Shown: positions 23,161 through 34,480, counted from the stretch's first letter. The stretch: DNA of 64,000 bases from Megaustenia siamemsis (GCA_032433765.1 JAVIAB010000160.1:39367917-39431916); one strand, 5' to 3'. A program made the numbers and translations. Notes: generated from the letters alone by a model not told the origin.

Positions 23161-23395
23161 ACCTACACCTGGATGTGTAGGTCAAGACCAGAGAATAACA
23201 GCTGTTCAAGACCCTGCTGCACCTCACAGAGACGCTCCACTCTAGCCAAGGGAGTAGGGATTTAATTGGGAAGGCAACCGGGTAATCAAAAACGCCGAGC
23301 CTAAGTCGGATGTGTTGGAACGAAAGACGCAAATAAATCACAACACATCTGCGCCTACTTTACGTCCTTCAAAGAACGGATGATGAAAATAACTA
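23160..23395 (+). mobile_element. SINE-C, diverged copy
   Basis: Collinear with 43860-44100: AGACCCTGCTGCACCTC, CTAGCCAAGGGAGTAGGGAT, GTCGGATGTGTTGGAACGAA, CGGATGATGAAAA. More diverged than the other copies and without a visible target-site duplication. Confidence 0.65.
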
Positions 23396-23504
23396 TCATT
23401 TTCTTGAGTAATCATCAGGTTAACGCCAGAAAGAAAGAAAAGAGACACTAGGAGACGTATAAAAATATGGTATTAGTGTCCTTAATTTATGATAATTGAC
23501 ACAT

Positions 23505-23755
23505 AAGTAAAAGTAAAGTACCCCCGTCACGCCAAGTGGCTTATAGGGAATATGGTGTTAGTGACCATAAATTTTACAGACCTTCAGCACATGATTTTTG
23601 GGGTAATGTGGTCGATATTATGCCCATGCCGCTTTACTTTCCCACACACAAAAAAATCCGGTACCCATGAAAGGCTGGGTGAACCAGGTTGGAATCGAAC
23701 CCTACTTCTTGCCCTTTGTAGTCCAGTTCACTAACCACTGAGCTATCGTGGCTCC
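23505..23755 (-). mobile_element. SINE-A copy
   Basis: Reverse orientation from the AAGTAAAAGTAAAG tail side to GAGCTATCGTGGCTCCC. The short flanking GACACAT (about 23497-23503 and 23762-23768) is a possible duplication. Confidence 0.92.
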
Positions 23756-23979
23756 CTTATCGACACATCCTGTGAAATATTTTCAGTACTACCCAAGGAT
23801 GTGTTACAAACGATCGAGTGTAATTCACGCGACCGATCAATATCTAGGTCCATTATCATTATCTTATGCCGTCGTCGTATAGAAGGATGGCTTTGCAGGA
23901 ATGTTATTTCACTCTGTCTCGTGTGTTACCACAGGTTGTGTCCATCTCACGATATTGCCAATGTACAACAGTTTTTGTT

Positions 23980-24240
23980 TACCTTGTATTTGTTCCCCTT
24001 TGAAAAAGATCGCATTCAGTAGATTATTGTGTCTCTTTATGTGTCCTAACAATTGCTTTCATCTTGTTTGAATTGTGTTAAATAGATCATCCTTTATTTT
24101 CATCAGTTTCAAAACTGCATTATTGATATCCTTGTCAGGCCACCCAAATTGATCCAATTCTTCTATAATTCCATATTTCCAGGAATTAAATTTTATTCAT
24201 TATTTTCCTAGCTACTCTCCAGAAATCTACATCATACAGA
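23980..24240 (-). pseudogene. Decayed RTE-like LINE fragment
   Basis: Minus-strand frames give EIWNYRRIGSIWVA, corresponding to EMWTYRRIGRIGWKE of family A, with stops and shifts on both sides. Confidence 0.5.
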
Positions 24241-24241
24241 A

Positions 24242-24570
24242 GTGCAGAGTGAATATAACTCTTATCTGTCTCTCTCTGTCTGTCTCTCTTTCTCTATCTG
24301 TCTCTCTCTGTCTGTCTCTCTTTCTCTATCTGTCTCTCTTTCTCTGTCTGTCTCTCTTTCTCTATCTGTCTCTCTCACTCTTTATCTATCTGTCTCTCTC
24401 TATCTCTCTCTATCTGTCTCTCTCTATCTGCTCTATCTGTCTCTCTCTATCTCTCTCTATTTGTCTATCTCTCTATATCTGTCTCTATATATTTGTCTGT
24501 CTATCTATCAGTTTCTTCCTCTATCTGTTTCTCTTTCTACCCGTCTGTCTCTCTCTAACTGTATCTCCAT
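24242..24570. repeat. TCTG/TCTC microsatellite tract
   Basis: Pyrimidine-rich CTGTCTCTCTTTCTCTATCT motifs, imperfect. The tract is open in two + strand frames for over 110 codons; this is not a protein. Confidence 0.93.
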
Positions 24571-24766
24571 ATCTGTTTGCCTGCTTGCCCTGCATGTATG
24601 CCTGAATGCCTGAATGCCTGCCTGCCAATCTGTCTATCCATCTACCCGTCTATCCGTCTTTCTGTTTATCCGTCTTTTTATCAGTCTGTCTGTCTCATGA
24701 TCTTCCGAGCTGAGGTCACAAAGAGCAGAAATTCTAGCCTCTCTGTGACCGACCATCTTTGTTACC

Positions 24767-25134
24767 AAACATCAGACTACACTCACAATGCATCTTGCGA
24801 CAGTCTCTTATAACACTTCAATATTATAAAACGTGAGTCCAAATGTTAGATGCTTTGACGTAAGTGTATATTTCATCATCTTTACAAGCCAAGTCAACCA
24901 ATGACAATCTGCACCATCAAAGCAAGAGACAGAGTGGAATGGCGCTCCATGGTGGCCAAACTTCGATGTGGAGACGGCACTCAATGACGATAACACGTTT
25001 ATTGCCTCGCTTGTTCTTTTAATTATTTCCATCTTACATTTCCCCATCACTAGTTGTGTCATGTCCAAAATAAAAAATACTCTCTCTCTCTCTCATATAG
25101 TGAAACAGGGTAGTAGCAGTGATACGGAGGGGTC
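24767..25134. repeat. Left member of a ~370-bp direct repeat flanking a LINE
   Basis: From AAACATCAGAC to ACGGAGGGGTC, repeated at 26454-26827 with only scattered differences (for example CTTGCGACAG against CTTGCTACAG, ACAAGCC against ACACGCC, and (CT)n length). Inside lies an RTE family A 3' tail at about 24895-24995. Position and orientation make it a candidate very long target-site duplication. Confidence 0.88.
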
Positions 25135-26453
25135 CTAAAGAAAGGAAGGAGTGCACAAATTATAGGGGAATTATGCTACTATCAGTGCCAGGAAAAAATA
25201 TTAAGCAGAACCATTCTGGAGAGACTAAAAGAGGCCATAGAGAAACATTTGAGAGATGAACAAGCAGGTTTTAGGAAGAACAGATCATGTGCTGATCAAA
25301 TAACTACTCTACGTATAATAGTTGAACAAAGTTTAGAACTAAAATCCCCACTTTATATTGGATTCATAGATTACGAAAAGGCATTTGATAGTTTAGACAG
25401 AAGAATGTTTTGGAAGTTGTTGAGTCATTGCGGAATCTCCATAAAATTTATTAACCTGATTAAAAACAATGTATGAAGGAACGAAATGTAATGTGGTGCA
25501 TGAAGGACAGCTTACGGAAGCCTTTGAAATAAGAACAGGAATAAGGCAGGGATGCCTTCTGTCTCTATTTCTCTTTCTACTGGCCATAGATTAGATTATG
25601 AAAATAACTCAAAACAACAGAAATGGAATCCAGTGGTCACTGACCAAACAACTTGATGATTTAGACTTTGCTGATGACATAGCTCTCCTATCACACAGCC
25701 ATCAACAGATGCAGGATAAAATGAGCATACTTGATGAGAGATCACAACAGCTAGGACTGAAGATTAATAGAGATAAGACCAACATTATGAGAATTGACAC
25801 AGTTGGTAATAACCAAATAAAATTAGGAGAAATACCTCTATTAGATGTACAATCTTACATATATCTGGGCAGTAATATAGATAAAGAGGGAGGAACAGAA
25901 AATGATACCAAAATAAGGATATCAAAAGCAAGAGGAGCTTTCATTGCACTGGGAAACGTATGGAAATCCAAAGAAATTAGGTTAAATACAAAAATAAAAA
26001 TGTTCAACTCAAATGTTAAGGCGGTCCTATTATATGGCTGTGAAACATGGGGAACAACAAAATTGACGATCACGAAGATACAGACTTTCATTAATGGATG
26101 CTTACGCAGAATAAAAGGATAGAAATGGCAGGACAAAATCACTAGCAAAGAATTATGGAAATGTACCAGTCAAACACCAGTGGATACAGAGATACAGCGA
26201 AGACGATGGTGCTGGATAGGACACACACTACGGAAGCCAACTGAGAGTATTACACAACAGGCCCTTTTTGGAATCCCCAGAGGAAAAGACAAAGAGGAAG
26301 ACCAAGGAATTCTTGGAGAAAACAGATAGAAGCAGAGATGAAGATGATGGGGAAAACATGGAATGATCTTAGAAGAATGACAAAAAACAGAACAACTTGG
26401 AAAGTGTTTGTTGAAGACCTATGTTCCACTGAGAGCTAAAAAGGTAGAAGAAG
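25135..26453 (+). pseudogene. 5'-truncated non-LTR reverse transcriptase (LINE), frame-broken
   Basis: The element begins inside the RT: KECTNYRGIMLLSVPGK, then EQAGFRKNRSCADQITTLR and IDYEKAFDSLDR (motif A). After a one-base frame change at about 25465 comes GIRQGCLLSLFLFLLAID, then an in-frame stop at about 25591. The frame at 25598-26122 carries DLDFADDIALL (catalytic DD intact), YLGSNIDKEGGT and LLYGCETWGTTK. A stop at 26120 precedes WQDKITSKELW and RRRWCWIGHTLRKP. The C-terminal tail decays after 26280. No endonuclease is present. Resembles RTE/Jockey-group RTs; I would not fix the clade. Bounded exactly by the direct repeats at 24767-25134 and 26454-26827. Confidence 0.9.
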
Positions 26454-26827
26454 AAACATCAGACATTGCACAACAATGCATCTTGCTACAGTCTCTTATA
26501 ACACTTTAATATTATAAAACGTGAGTCCAGATGTTAGATGCTTTGACGTAAGTGTATATTTCATCATCTTTACACGCCAAGTCAACCAATGACAATCTGC
26601 ACCATCAAAGCAAGAGACAGAGTGGAATGGCGCTCCATGGTGGCCAAACTTCGATGTGGAGACGGCACTCAATGATGATAACACGTTTATTGCCTCGCTT
26701 GTTCTTTTAATTATTTCCATCTTACATTTCCCCATCACTAGTTGTGTCATGTCCAAAATAAAAATACTCTCTCTCTCTCTCTCTCTCATCTAGTGAAACA
26801 GGGTAGTAGCAGTGATACGGAGGGGTC
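26454..26827. repeat. Right member of the ~370-bp direct repeat
   Basis: See 24767-25134. Its left edge joins the LINE 3' end (GTAGAAGAAG). Its right edge continues into unrelated sequence (GAGAAATTGGGG) where the left copy enters the LINE. Confidence 0.88.
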
Positions 26828-27205
26828 GAGAAATTGGGGAGTTGGGTAGTAGAGGTCAAGGTTAGAGAAGGCCTGAAAGTTAGCCACATCCGTAAACTGA
26901 GAGAAACTTCTGGTCCACGTGAAGCTGGGATAGTCTGAACACTTCGTGGAGCATGAGATTTTGAAAACGAGGCGGGTAGGTTTAAGTTAGAGAAAGGATA
27001 GGTTAATTTAGATTCAGTGGAGATGATGCGAAGTGTTCAATCCAGACGTCTGTTGATGATTTTTGTCACAGTCGAGACTGGGGGCCAGAAAGATTGATAA
27101 GGACTTCGTAATCGCAGCTGTGTTGTCTGTCCTTGCGATGAACGGACACTGGGTGTCATGAGTCAAGGAAGTCACAACGCGGAGTCGATGAAGAACCGAT
27201 CAATG
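26828..27205. other. Spacer, no feature seen
   Basis: Unique sequence without a recognised gene. Confidence 0.4.
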
Positions 27206-27209
27206 GCCA

Positions 27210-27530
27210 AGGGCAGGCAGAGCTGAACGAGCTGTATGCCTGTACATTCCACCTGCAAACAGGGGGAGGGCCCAGGTATTAACGAGCCTTCACAACGGTA
27301 GCAGAGTTCCAGTCAAGTGCACACCGGACGGGCACATTGGCCAGTTACATGCTGATCTCCAGAGCTTCATGTCAAGGCGAAGAGCTGGCATATCTGAACG
27401 GGCTTCCTGCCGATACATTCCAACGGCAAGCAGAGTGAGGGCTCAGGTTTCAACGAGCTTTCACAACGGTAGGTGAGTTCTTGTCACGGTGCGCACCGAA
27501 CTGGGAGACTAGCCCGTTACATCGCCATGT
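27210..27530. repeat. Two diverged tandem units of ~165 bp
   Basis: AGAGCTGAACGAGCTG...ACATTCCACCTGCAAACAGG...CACAACGGTAG...GTTACAT at 27215-27350 recurs, diverged, at 27379-27524 (ACATTCCAACGGCAAGCAGA, TCACAACGGTAGGTGAG, CCCGTTACAT). Confidence 0.7.
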
Positions 27531-28190
27531 AATATGGTTATGGTTCATCGAAGGCCCCGGTATCACTGCAAACGAATTAAAATCCATAATTTCTCAACCG
27601 TTCGTGCCAGTGGAAGCATCCGAAGTAATATCTCATCTCCCAAATAAAGGTAGCTGTAGTCCCCATCAAAGCAGTCTCAGCACACGCCAAAAGACATAGG
27701 ACGAAACCGCACAGAAAGTGAACACAGCATCTGTTCACCGACATACGATATCATAATTCATAATAAGCAATATAATTCTATGTATTAATATATTTGACTT
27801 GGTTTTGCGTGTTATCTCTAACTATTATCATAATTTTGTTTTCTGCTTAATATGTATACCCTATACTTTCACCAAAGTTTAACGACATATTGAAGACTAC
27901 AAAAGCAAACGAGAAATTACTTATTTGTTTAACCTAGCATATATAATCTGACTGTATTTGGATTCAATTAATGTATTAAGAAACATGTTTTTCTTCTACT
28001 TGTCTTTCTTCTTATTATACTTCGGCGCTTAAGTCCCTTGAAGACGGGTACATGATTCTCTCTTCTGTGTCATGGTAGACGAAAAGGAACAATTTCATGA
28101 GACGAGCCAGTCGTATGGTTAATTTTCAATGAAATAGTTTCCTAACGTTGATATTAAATAGCTCATATAAATAAATATTATAAACACAAG
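27531..28190. other. AT-rich spacer, no gene recognised
   Basis: A 72-codon frame at 27481-27699 shows no known motif. Confidence 0.4.
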
Positions 28191-28194
28191 CACC

Positions 28195-28245
28195 TATGGA
28201 TATGTTCGGAGTGTAATAAATGATGACCCGTAAATAACTCAATAA
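28195..28245 (+). mobile_element. Fragment of the RT/RNase H LINE 3' tail
   Basis: CACCTATGGATATGTTCGGA and the following CCGTAAATAACTCAAT match 20429-20483, the CxxC tail of the LINE at 18546-20531. Confidence 0.75.
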
Positions 28246-28611
28246 CTCAATAGTGTTTTTATTTTACATTTCGAAAAAGAGCGAATGCGATTATATTTTG
28301 CGGTTAGCCTAGGAGGTTTTACAATGAGGAGCACAGAGATGAGGTTGCATAACGAGAGCCATTAGTGTCAAATTGGAGATGTTATTATAGATGCAACGGT
28401 TAGCGTGGGAAGCAGAGAGGTGCTTGCATAACAAGAGTATTTAGAATGAGAGTGGGGATGCGATTCTGTTGTTGCAGACCTGACGTATGTTTCTGAGACT
28501 ACGCGTTTCTTGTCAGATAAGAGTGTTAGATAACAGCGTAAAATGACGTTTATCAGAACAGTTATTACATCATGTGGTTACATACAAGACAATAAATATA
28601 CATTTATGTAT
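28246..28611. other. Spacer, no feature seen
   Basis: Unique sequence up to the start of the RTE element. Confidence 0.4.
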
Positions 28612-31600
28612 TCAGGTAACACAACTTCAAAGAGGGGTAGGCATACTAATAAAACGAGAGGTACACAAATATATAAGTACCCACTGGACATACAATGATA
28701 GGATTATATTACTCAAGATGAAAGCAAAACCATTCGACATAGCAATAATACAGACATACGCACCTATTCAAGATTATACAGATGAACAAATAGAGGCATA
28801 CTATGAAGATATAAATAAAGTTATGAAACATGTGAAATCTTCGGACATCTTGATTGTAATGGGTGGCATGAATGCTAAAGTAGGAAAAGATAGATATAAG
28901 ACCATTATAGGCAATCGTGGTTTAGGAAAAAGAAATGACAGAGGATAAAAAAATTAATACAATATTGTGAAGAAAACAGGCTGATAAAATGTAACACCTT
29001 CTTTGGGCAAGAGCAAAGGAAATTATACACATGGAAAAGCCCTGGAGATAGGAAGAGGAATCAAATAGATTACATAATGATAAAAGACAGATTACGTAAC
29101 AGCCTCAAGAAAGCCAAAACCTATCCAGGAGCAGATATTAATTCAGATCAAAATCCTGTAATGATTAAAATAAAAATCAAATTAAAGAGAAACAGCGCTC
29201 AAGAATACTGTGACACCTAACCCAAAAAGGAAAAGTAACAAAAAACAAAATAGATAACCGATATCTTAGAAAAAATGGAAGAAAGAAGACAAGCGAAGAA
29301 CACTGCCAGACATAAGGAAATTGATAATGAAATACGCAAAATGTGCAAAAAGGCAAAAGAAGACTGGCTCAACCAAAGATGTCTAGAAGTCGAAACTATG
29401 GAAAGTAAACAAAATTTAAGAAGGATGTACACAGAGAATGATAAAAAAAAATGAGGGAAGTGAATGTATTGCAAACAAAGAAGGAAGAAACAGACAACAA
29501 AATCGATATATGGCAGGAATATATTATAGCATTATTTCATAACGAAAGGGACAAAACACCATTTATAAAATGTACGTCCAGCTATAAAATCTTAAAATAT
29601 GAAGTGCAAAAAGCTATAAAAACAATGGAACAAGAAAAAAGCAGTAGGACCTGACAATATAACAGATAGAGATGATACAGGCACTAGAAGATTTTGGCAT
29701 TGCAGTGATCACAGACATATGCAATGACATACAGGATACATACCATTTGGTCTAAAAACATCAACTTTCATTTCATTGCCTAGAAAGAATAGTGCAGTTG
29801 AATGCAGTGATTTTAGAACCTGATGAGCAAGGCAAAAATAATTTTACTTAAAGTTATACAAGGAAGGAATCAGAATAAAATCAATACTGAATTAGATGAG
29901 CAGCAATTTGGATTCAGGAAAAGCAGTGGGACAAAAGAAGCCATATTCAGCATGAGGTCATTGATTGAAAAGTACATAGAAGTAAACAAGCCAATATATG
30001 CCTGCTTTATAGACTACACCAAAGCTTTCGATAGAATACACCATAATCAATTTATAGACTGCCTAAAAGATATAAATCTAGACGACACAGACATACGACC
30101 AATATGTAATTTATACTGGGAGGAAACTGCAATAATAAAATATAACAAAGAGAACTCTACACCTATTATATAAAAAGAGGAGTAAGACAAGGATGCATCC
30201 TATCACCAAGCTTGTTCAATCTATCATCATCATCATGTGCCTTACCGGTTGGCGTAAGTGATCATGTCCCTCCACAATCTTCTATCTACAGTGCATCATA
30301 TCAGTTCTGTTGTTGACTGTTTTCCATGCCATGACACCTAGCTATCCAGTATTTTCTCTCTTTGTCGTCCGCGATCTCTCTTTCCTTTTATTTTGCCAGT
30401 TCTAACCAAGTTTTCCAACTTTCCTCTTCTCATGTGCCCGAAAAATGTTGATTGCTTCTTTCTGATGTTTTTTAAGAGCTCCCTTTTTGTGTTGGCCTCT
30501 TTGAGAACTTCCTCATTGGTCTTTTTAGCTGTCAGGGAACTTTCAACATTCTTCTGAGAAATCCCATCTCTGTGGACTCTAATCGTCTTTTCATTTGTTT
30601 GTCTACTGTCCATGATTCGCTTCCATAGGTCAGAATTGGTTCTATATAGCACCGAAGAACTCTCTTTCTCATTTTTATTGACATAGATTTGTTGCATAAG
30701 ATATTTTTCATTTTCTGAAATGCTATTTTGGCCTGAGCTATTCTGCTTTTTATTTCTTATATGGTGCATCTCCCATCTGATGTTATTATTGTGCCCAAGT
30801 ATTTGACGCGTTGCACTTGTTTCAGATTTGTCTCGTTTATTTTTATGCTGCATGATGGTGATCTCAATCTATACACTGTGCAAATCTTTAAAAACATCAC
30901 AGAGATGCCAGGCTTTAACATTAATGGAAAGATAATCAATAACCTAAGATATGTTGATGATACTGTACTACTAGCAGAAAATCCTCTACAACAGATCTAC
31001 AACAATTGCTTAAACGAAATAAACATAACTAGCAAAAAATATGATTAGATATGAATATTTAAAAAAAAACTATGATCATAAGGAAAGAAAATTCGCAAGA
31101 CCTACAAATAAATATCAAAGTTGAAGGAATAGACCTAGAGACAGTTCAGAACTACAACTACCTTGGATATACTATAACCAGTGATGGAAAATGTAAAACT
31201 GAAATAAACAAAAGAATAGGTTTGGCAAAACGTAATTTTAATGCCATGAAAAGTATACTAACGTCAAAACAAATAACACCAGGGCTAAAACTAAGAATAG
31301 CAAAATGTTACATCTTCTCAATATTCCTGTACGGTGCAGAAAACTGGATATTAGACAAGAAAACAGAACGGAAAATTGAAGCCTTTGAAATGTGGATTTA
31401 TAGAAGAATAGGTAGAATTGGATGGAAAGAAAAGAAAACAAACGATGAAATTTTAAAACATTAAAAATTAAAAGAGGACTACTAAACACAATTAGAACAA
31501 GACAAATGGAATTTTTGGAGCATGTTAAAAGACACAACAGCCTACTAAAAGTAATATTTGAAGGGAAAATACAAGGAAAAAGAGGCAGATGCAGATCAAG

Positions 31601-31745
31601 TCTAACTTGGACGAGTAACATCAAAAGATGGACAAGTCAGCCTATGACAATCTGGACCATGAAAGCAAGAGACAGAGTGCAATGGCGCTCTATGGCAGCC
31701 AACATTCGATGCGGAGACGGCACTCAAAGAGGATTACATCAAACT
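28612..31745 (+). pseudogene. RTE family A LINE with endonuclease and reverse transcriptase, split by RTE-B
   Basis: 5'-truncated in the apurinic-type endonuclease: QRGVGILIKREV, IAIIQTYAPIQDYTDEQIEA, then VMGGMNAKVG, where the usual GDFNAK Asp is Gly (28864-28866). In the following frame come LYTWKSPGDRKRNQIDYIM and NSDQNPV, where the catalytic His of SDHNPV is Gln (29149-29151). The linker at 29220-29650 is full of stops. The RT begins at 29823 with EQQFGFRKSSGTKEAI and ACFIDYTKAFDRI. After VRQGCILSPSLFNL at about 30220 the element is interrupted by 30225-30863. It then continues with LRYVDDTVLLAENP (catalytic DD intact), TITSDGKCKTEI, FLYGAENWILDKK and GKRGRCRSSLTW to the DGTQ end near 31730. 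It is non-functional through truncation, two endonuclease changes, stops and an insertion. Confidence 0.93.
30225..30863 (-). mobile_element. RTE family B insertion nested in RTE family A
   Basis: A minus-strand, 5'-truncated RTE-B copy. It ends in (CAT)n at 30225-30236 (the 3' tail of the minus-strand element) and carries KKTNEEVLKEANTKRELLKN, KKQSTFFGH and GKRDRGRQREKILDS. A perfect 9-bp duplication TCAATCTAT lies at 30216-30224 and 30864-30872. The uninterrupted form of the target can be seen in the other family A copy at 5335-5376 (...AAGCTTGTTC...GAGCAAATCTTTAAAAAC). Length and end points match 15266-15992 and 36109-36463. Confidence 0.95.
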
Positions 31746-31749
31746 GACA

Positions 31750-32235
31750 ATATCATGACAGCTATGGCGTCAGTTTACCATTGTCAGGACTGCTATTGTG
31801 TCAGTCTGCCGTTGTCAGGACAAATTGTGCGTCAGTCTGCATTTGTCAGGACAGCTATTGCGTCAGTCTGCATTTGTTAAGACAGCTATTGCATCAGTCT
31901 GCCTATTTTCAGGACAGCTATTGCGTCAGTCTGCCTTTGTCAGGACAACTATTGCGTCAGCCTGCCATTGTCAGGACAACTATTGTGCCAGTCTGCCATT
32001 GTCAGGACAACTATTGCGTCAGTCTGTCATTGTCAGGACAACTATTGCGTCAGTCTGCCGTTGTCAGAACAACTATTGCGTCAGTCTGCCATTGTCAGGA
32101 CAGCTATTGCGTCAGTCTGCCATTGTCAGGACAACTATTGCGTCATTCTGCCATTGTCATGACAACTATTGCGTCAGTCTGCCATTGTCAGGACAGCTAT
32201 TTCGTCAGTCTGCCATTGTCAGGACAGCTTTTGTG
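31750..32235. repeat. 31-bp minisatellite, about 16 units
   Basis: Unit TATTGCGTCAGTCTGCCATT plus GTCAGGACAAC. It begins directly at the 3' end of the RTE element and is open in all three + strand frames over parts of its length. Confidence 0.96.
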
Positions 32236-32389
32236 AACAAACTTCAAAAAGAAACCATCTATTTCACAAATTATGAAGATTGTGCATGCTTATTGCTCCA
32301 GTAGCTCGCTGTTTACATATAAATAATAATCTTAATAACAACATGTTGAAACACATCCGATAACATAAATATTATCATGGATCTCCTAT

Positions 32390-32639
32390 AAAGTAAAGTA
32401 CCCCCGTCACGCCAAGTGGCGTATAGGGAATATGGTGTTAGTGACCATACATTTTATAGACCTTCGGCACATGATTTTTGGGGTAATGTGGTCGGTATTA
32501 CGCCCGTGCCGCTCACTTTCCCAGAAAAAAATCCGGTACCCATTAAAGGCTGGGTGAACCCGGAAGCTGTCGGTTGGGATCGAACCCTACCCCTTGTCCT
32601 TTGTTGTCCAGTTCACTAACCACTGAGCTATCGCGGCTC
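32390..32639 (-). mobile_element. SINE-A copy
   Basis: Complete reverse-orientation copy from AAAGTAAAGTACCCCCGTCA to TGAGCTATCGCGGCTC. A perfect 14-bp duplication CATGGATCTCCTAT lies at 32376-32389 and 32640-32653. Confidence 0.96.
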
Positions 32640-32653
32640 CATGGATCTCCTAT

Positions 32654-33171
32654 GCTAGACCGAAAAGTCAATTTAATGTAGGCATTAAATCCTCCTTTGT
32701 TTAATCATACAAAAAGATGTTCATAACTTGTATTATGTTTAGAGTTAAGTTAATGAACCATTATTACTACCATCATCAACGTCACCTTCACGTACAGTGT
32801 CTACTGGAGGTGACTACGTGTATTCTCTAATTATCTGTTTCTAAAGTTTGTTTGTTCTTTGTTGTTAGTATCACCATCACTGCACATCAGACGAATCCTC
32901 TTCGAGAATCTCAGAAAATCCTTGGAGAATCCTAGCCCACGTGCACGAACTCCGTTGCACGGCCTGGGATCCACGGTGCCGGTTCCTACTGACAGTTTAG
33001 CCCGGGCTGTGGTCACATTTATGACCTACTCTTTTATATTTTAACTCCCAATGGTTCTTTAAATATCGATAGGAAATAGTTTATCGTTTTCTTTGTCCTG
33101 TAATGAGAAATAAGCAACTAGATAATCTGCATAAAGATGATATAAAAGGAAGGAGAGAAATGAGACCATAG
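32654..33171. other. Spacer, no gene recognised
   Basis: Overlapping ~61-codon frames on both strands at 32831-33044 show no known motif. Confidence 0.4.
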
Positions 33172-33174
33172 TAA

Positions 33175-33288
33175 AAGTCAAGTACCCCCGTCACGCCAAG
33201 TGGCGTATAGGGAAATATGGTGTTAGTGACCCTATTTTTTACATACCTTCAGCACATGATTTTTGGGGTAATGTGGTCGGTATTACGA
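33175..33288 (-). mobile_element. SINE-A, 3' part only
   Basis: Reverse orientation, from CAAGTACCCCCGTCACGCCA through TTTTTGGGGTAATGTGGTCG, then stops abruptly at GGTATTACG. The tRNA-like half is missing. Confidence 0.9.
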
Positions 33289-33325
33289 GAGCATAGTGTT
33301 TAAAAGAATAGCTTAATAGGAAGTG

Positions 33326-33583
33326 GAAGCCGCGGTAGCTCAGTGGTTAGTGAACTGGACTACAAAGGACAAGAGATAGAGTTCGATCTTAAACCGACGG
33401 GGTCCAGGTTCACCCAGCCTTTAATGGGTACCGGATTTTTTTCTGGGAAAGTAAAGTAGTACGGGCGTAATACCGACCACATTACCCCACAAATTATGTG
33501 CTGAATGCCAGTAAAATGTATGGTCACTAACACTATATTCCCTATACGCCACTTGGCGTGACGGGGGTACTTTACTTTTACTT
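33326..33583 (+). mobile_element. SINE-A copy
   Basis: Complete copy with GCCGCGGTAGCTCAGTGGTT, B box AGTTCGATCTT and tail TACTTTACTTTTACTTT. A perfect 13-bp duplication TTAATAGGAAGTG lies at 33313-33325 and 33584-33596. Confidence 0.96.
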
Positions 33584-33616
33584 TTAATAGGAAGTGAACA
33601 AGGGAAGTTATAAACA

Positions 33617-34195
33617 ACTATCATCATCATGTGCATACTGGTTGCCGTAGACGATCATGTCTTTCCACAATTTTCTGTCCTCACAGATCTGTATCAGTTG
33701 TGTTGCTATTTACTGTGACGCGACACCAAGCTGTCTAGTGACTTTTCTTTTTTTTGTCGTCAGTGATCTCTCTTTCCCTGTATTTTGCCAGTTATAACCA
33801 AGTATTTCAACTTTCATTTTCTTATGATGTGCCCGAAAAATGTCGATTGTTTATTTGTGATGCTTTTAGGAGCTCGCTTTTACCGTTGGCCTCTTTTGAT
33901 ACTTTTCTCCTTGGTCTTTTTAGCTGTCTAGGCAACTGTCAACATTTTCATGACAATTCCCATCGTTGAGGCCTCTAATCGTCTTTTCATTTGTCTACTG
34001 TCCATGGTTTGCATCCATAGGTCAAAATTGGTTCTATATACTACAGCACAAAGCAAAAGTAAAGGACTCAACCTTAATAGCAAAAAGACAGAAGTAATGG
34101 TAACAACAAAGAAAAAGACATCACCTCAATGCAAAATAAAGACAAGTGGAACAATATTAAACAGGTAAATGAATTTAAATATTTGGGAACTTTGT
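33617..34195. mobile_element. RTE family B copy with inverted 5' part
   Basis: 33617-34040 is the 3' part of RTE-B in minus orientation, ending in (CAT)n at 33620 and reaching, at its inner end, the GGTTCTATATA block. From about 34045 the sequence is in plus orientation and encodes an earlier part of the same protein: SKGLNLNSKKTEVMVTTKK, then EFKYLGTL at about 34170-34190. The piece between the two is missing. Inversion of the 5' segment with loss at the junction is the pattern left by twin priming during LINE insertion. No clear target-site duplication was found. Confidence 0.8.
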
Positions 34196-34480
34196 TAACA
34201 CGTTGGAAGCAACACGTTGCAGGGAACACTTTGAAGCGAACCCAGTGAAGAAAAAAACGTTGAGCAAAACTCACCTAAAAGTGAAAACGTTGAGAAGAAA
34301 CACATTAAATAGAAACACGTTGCTGAAAGCATATTAAAGGAAAAACGCTCCATTTTGAAAAGAAAACATTAAAGAGACCACGTTGAGAGTATCTCGTGAA
34401 GAATGGACATTAACGGAAGCAGTCTAAATGAAACACATTGTCGGGGAAAAAACACATAAAGGGAAGCAGTCAAGTTTAAT
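34196..34480. repeat. Very degenerate ~22-25-bp repeat around ACGTTG
   Basis: Recurring AACACGTTG(C/A)AGGGAACAC, AAAACGTTGAG and GAAACACATT phrases. Too decayed for a consensus. Confidence 0.5.

Noticed and set aside
31781..32304. Three overlapping Cys/Ser-rich frames (LLRQSAIVRT...)
   Set aside because: 31-bp array read in three frames at once, not a protein.
2075..33583. Possible tRNA genes at the AGCTCAGTGGTTAG / GGTTCGATCCC sites
   Set aside because: All are heads of dispersed SINE copies with bodies and duplications. The cloverleaf arms are not preserved.
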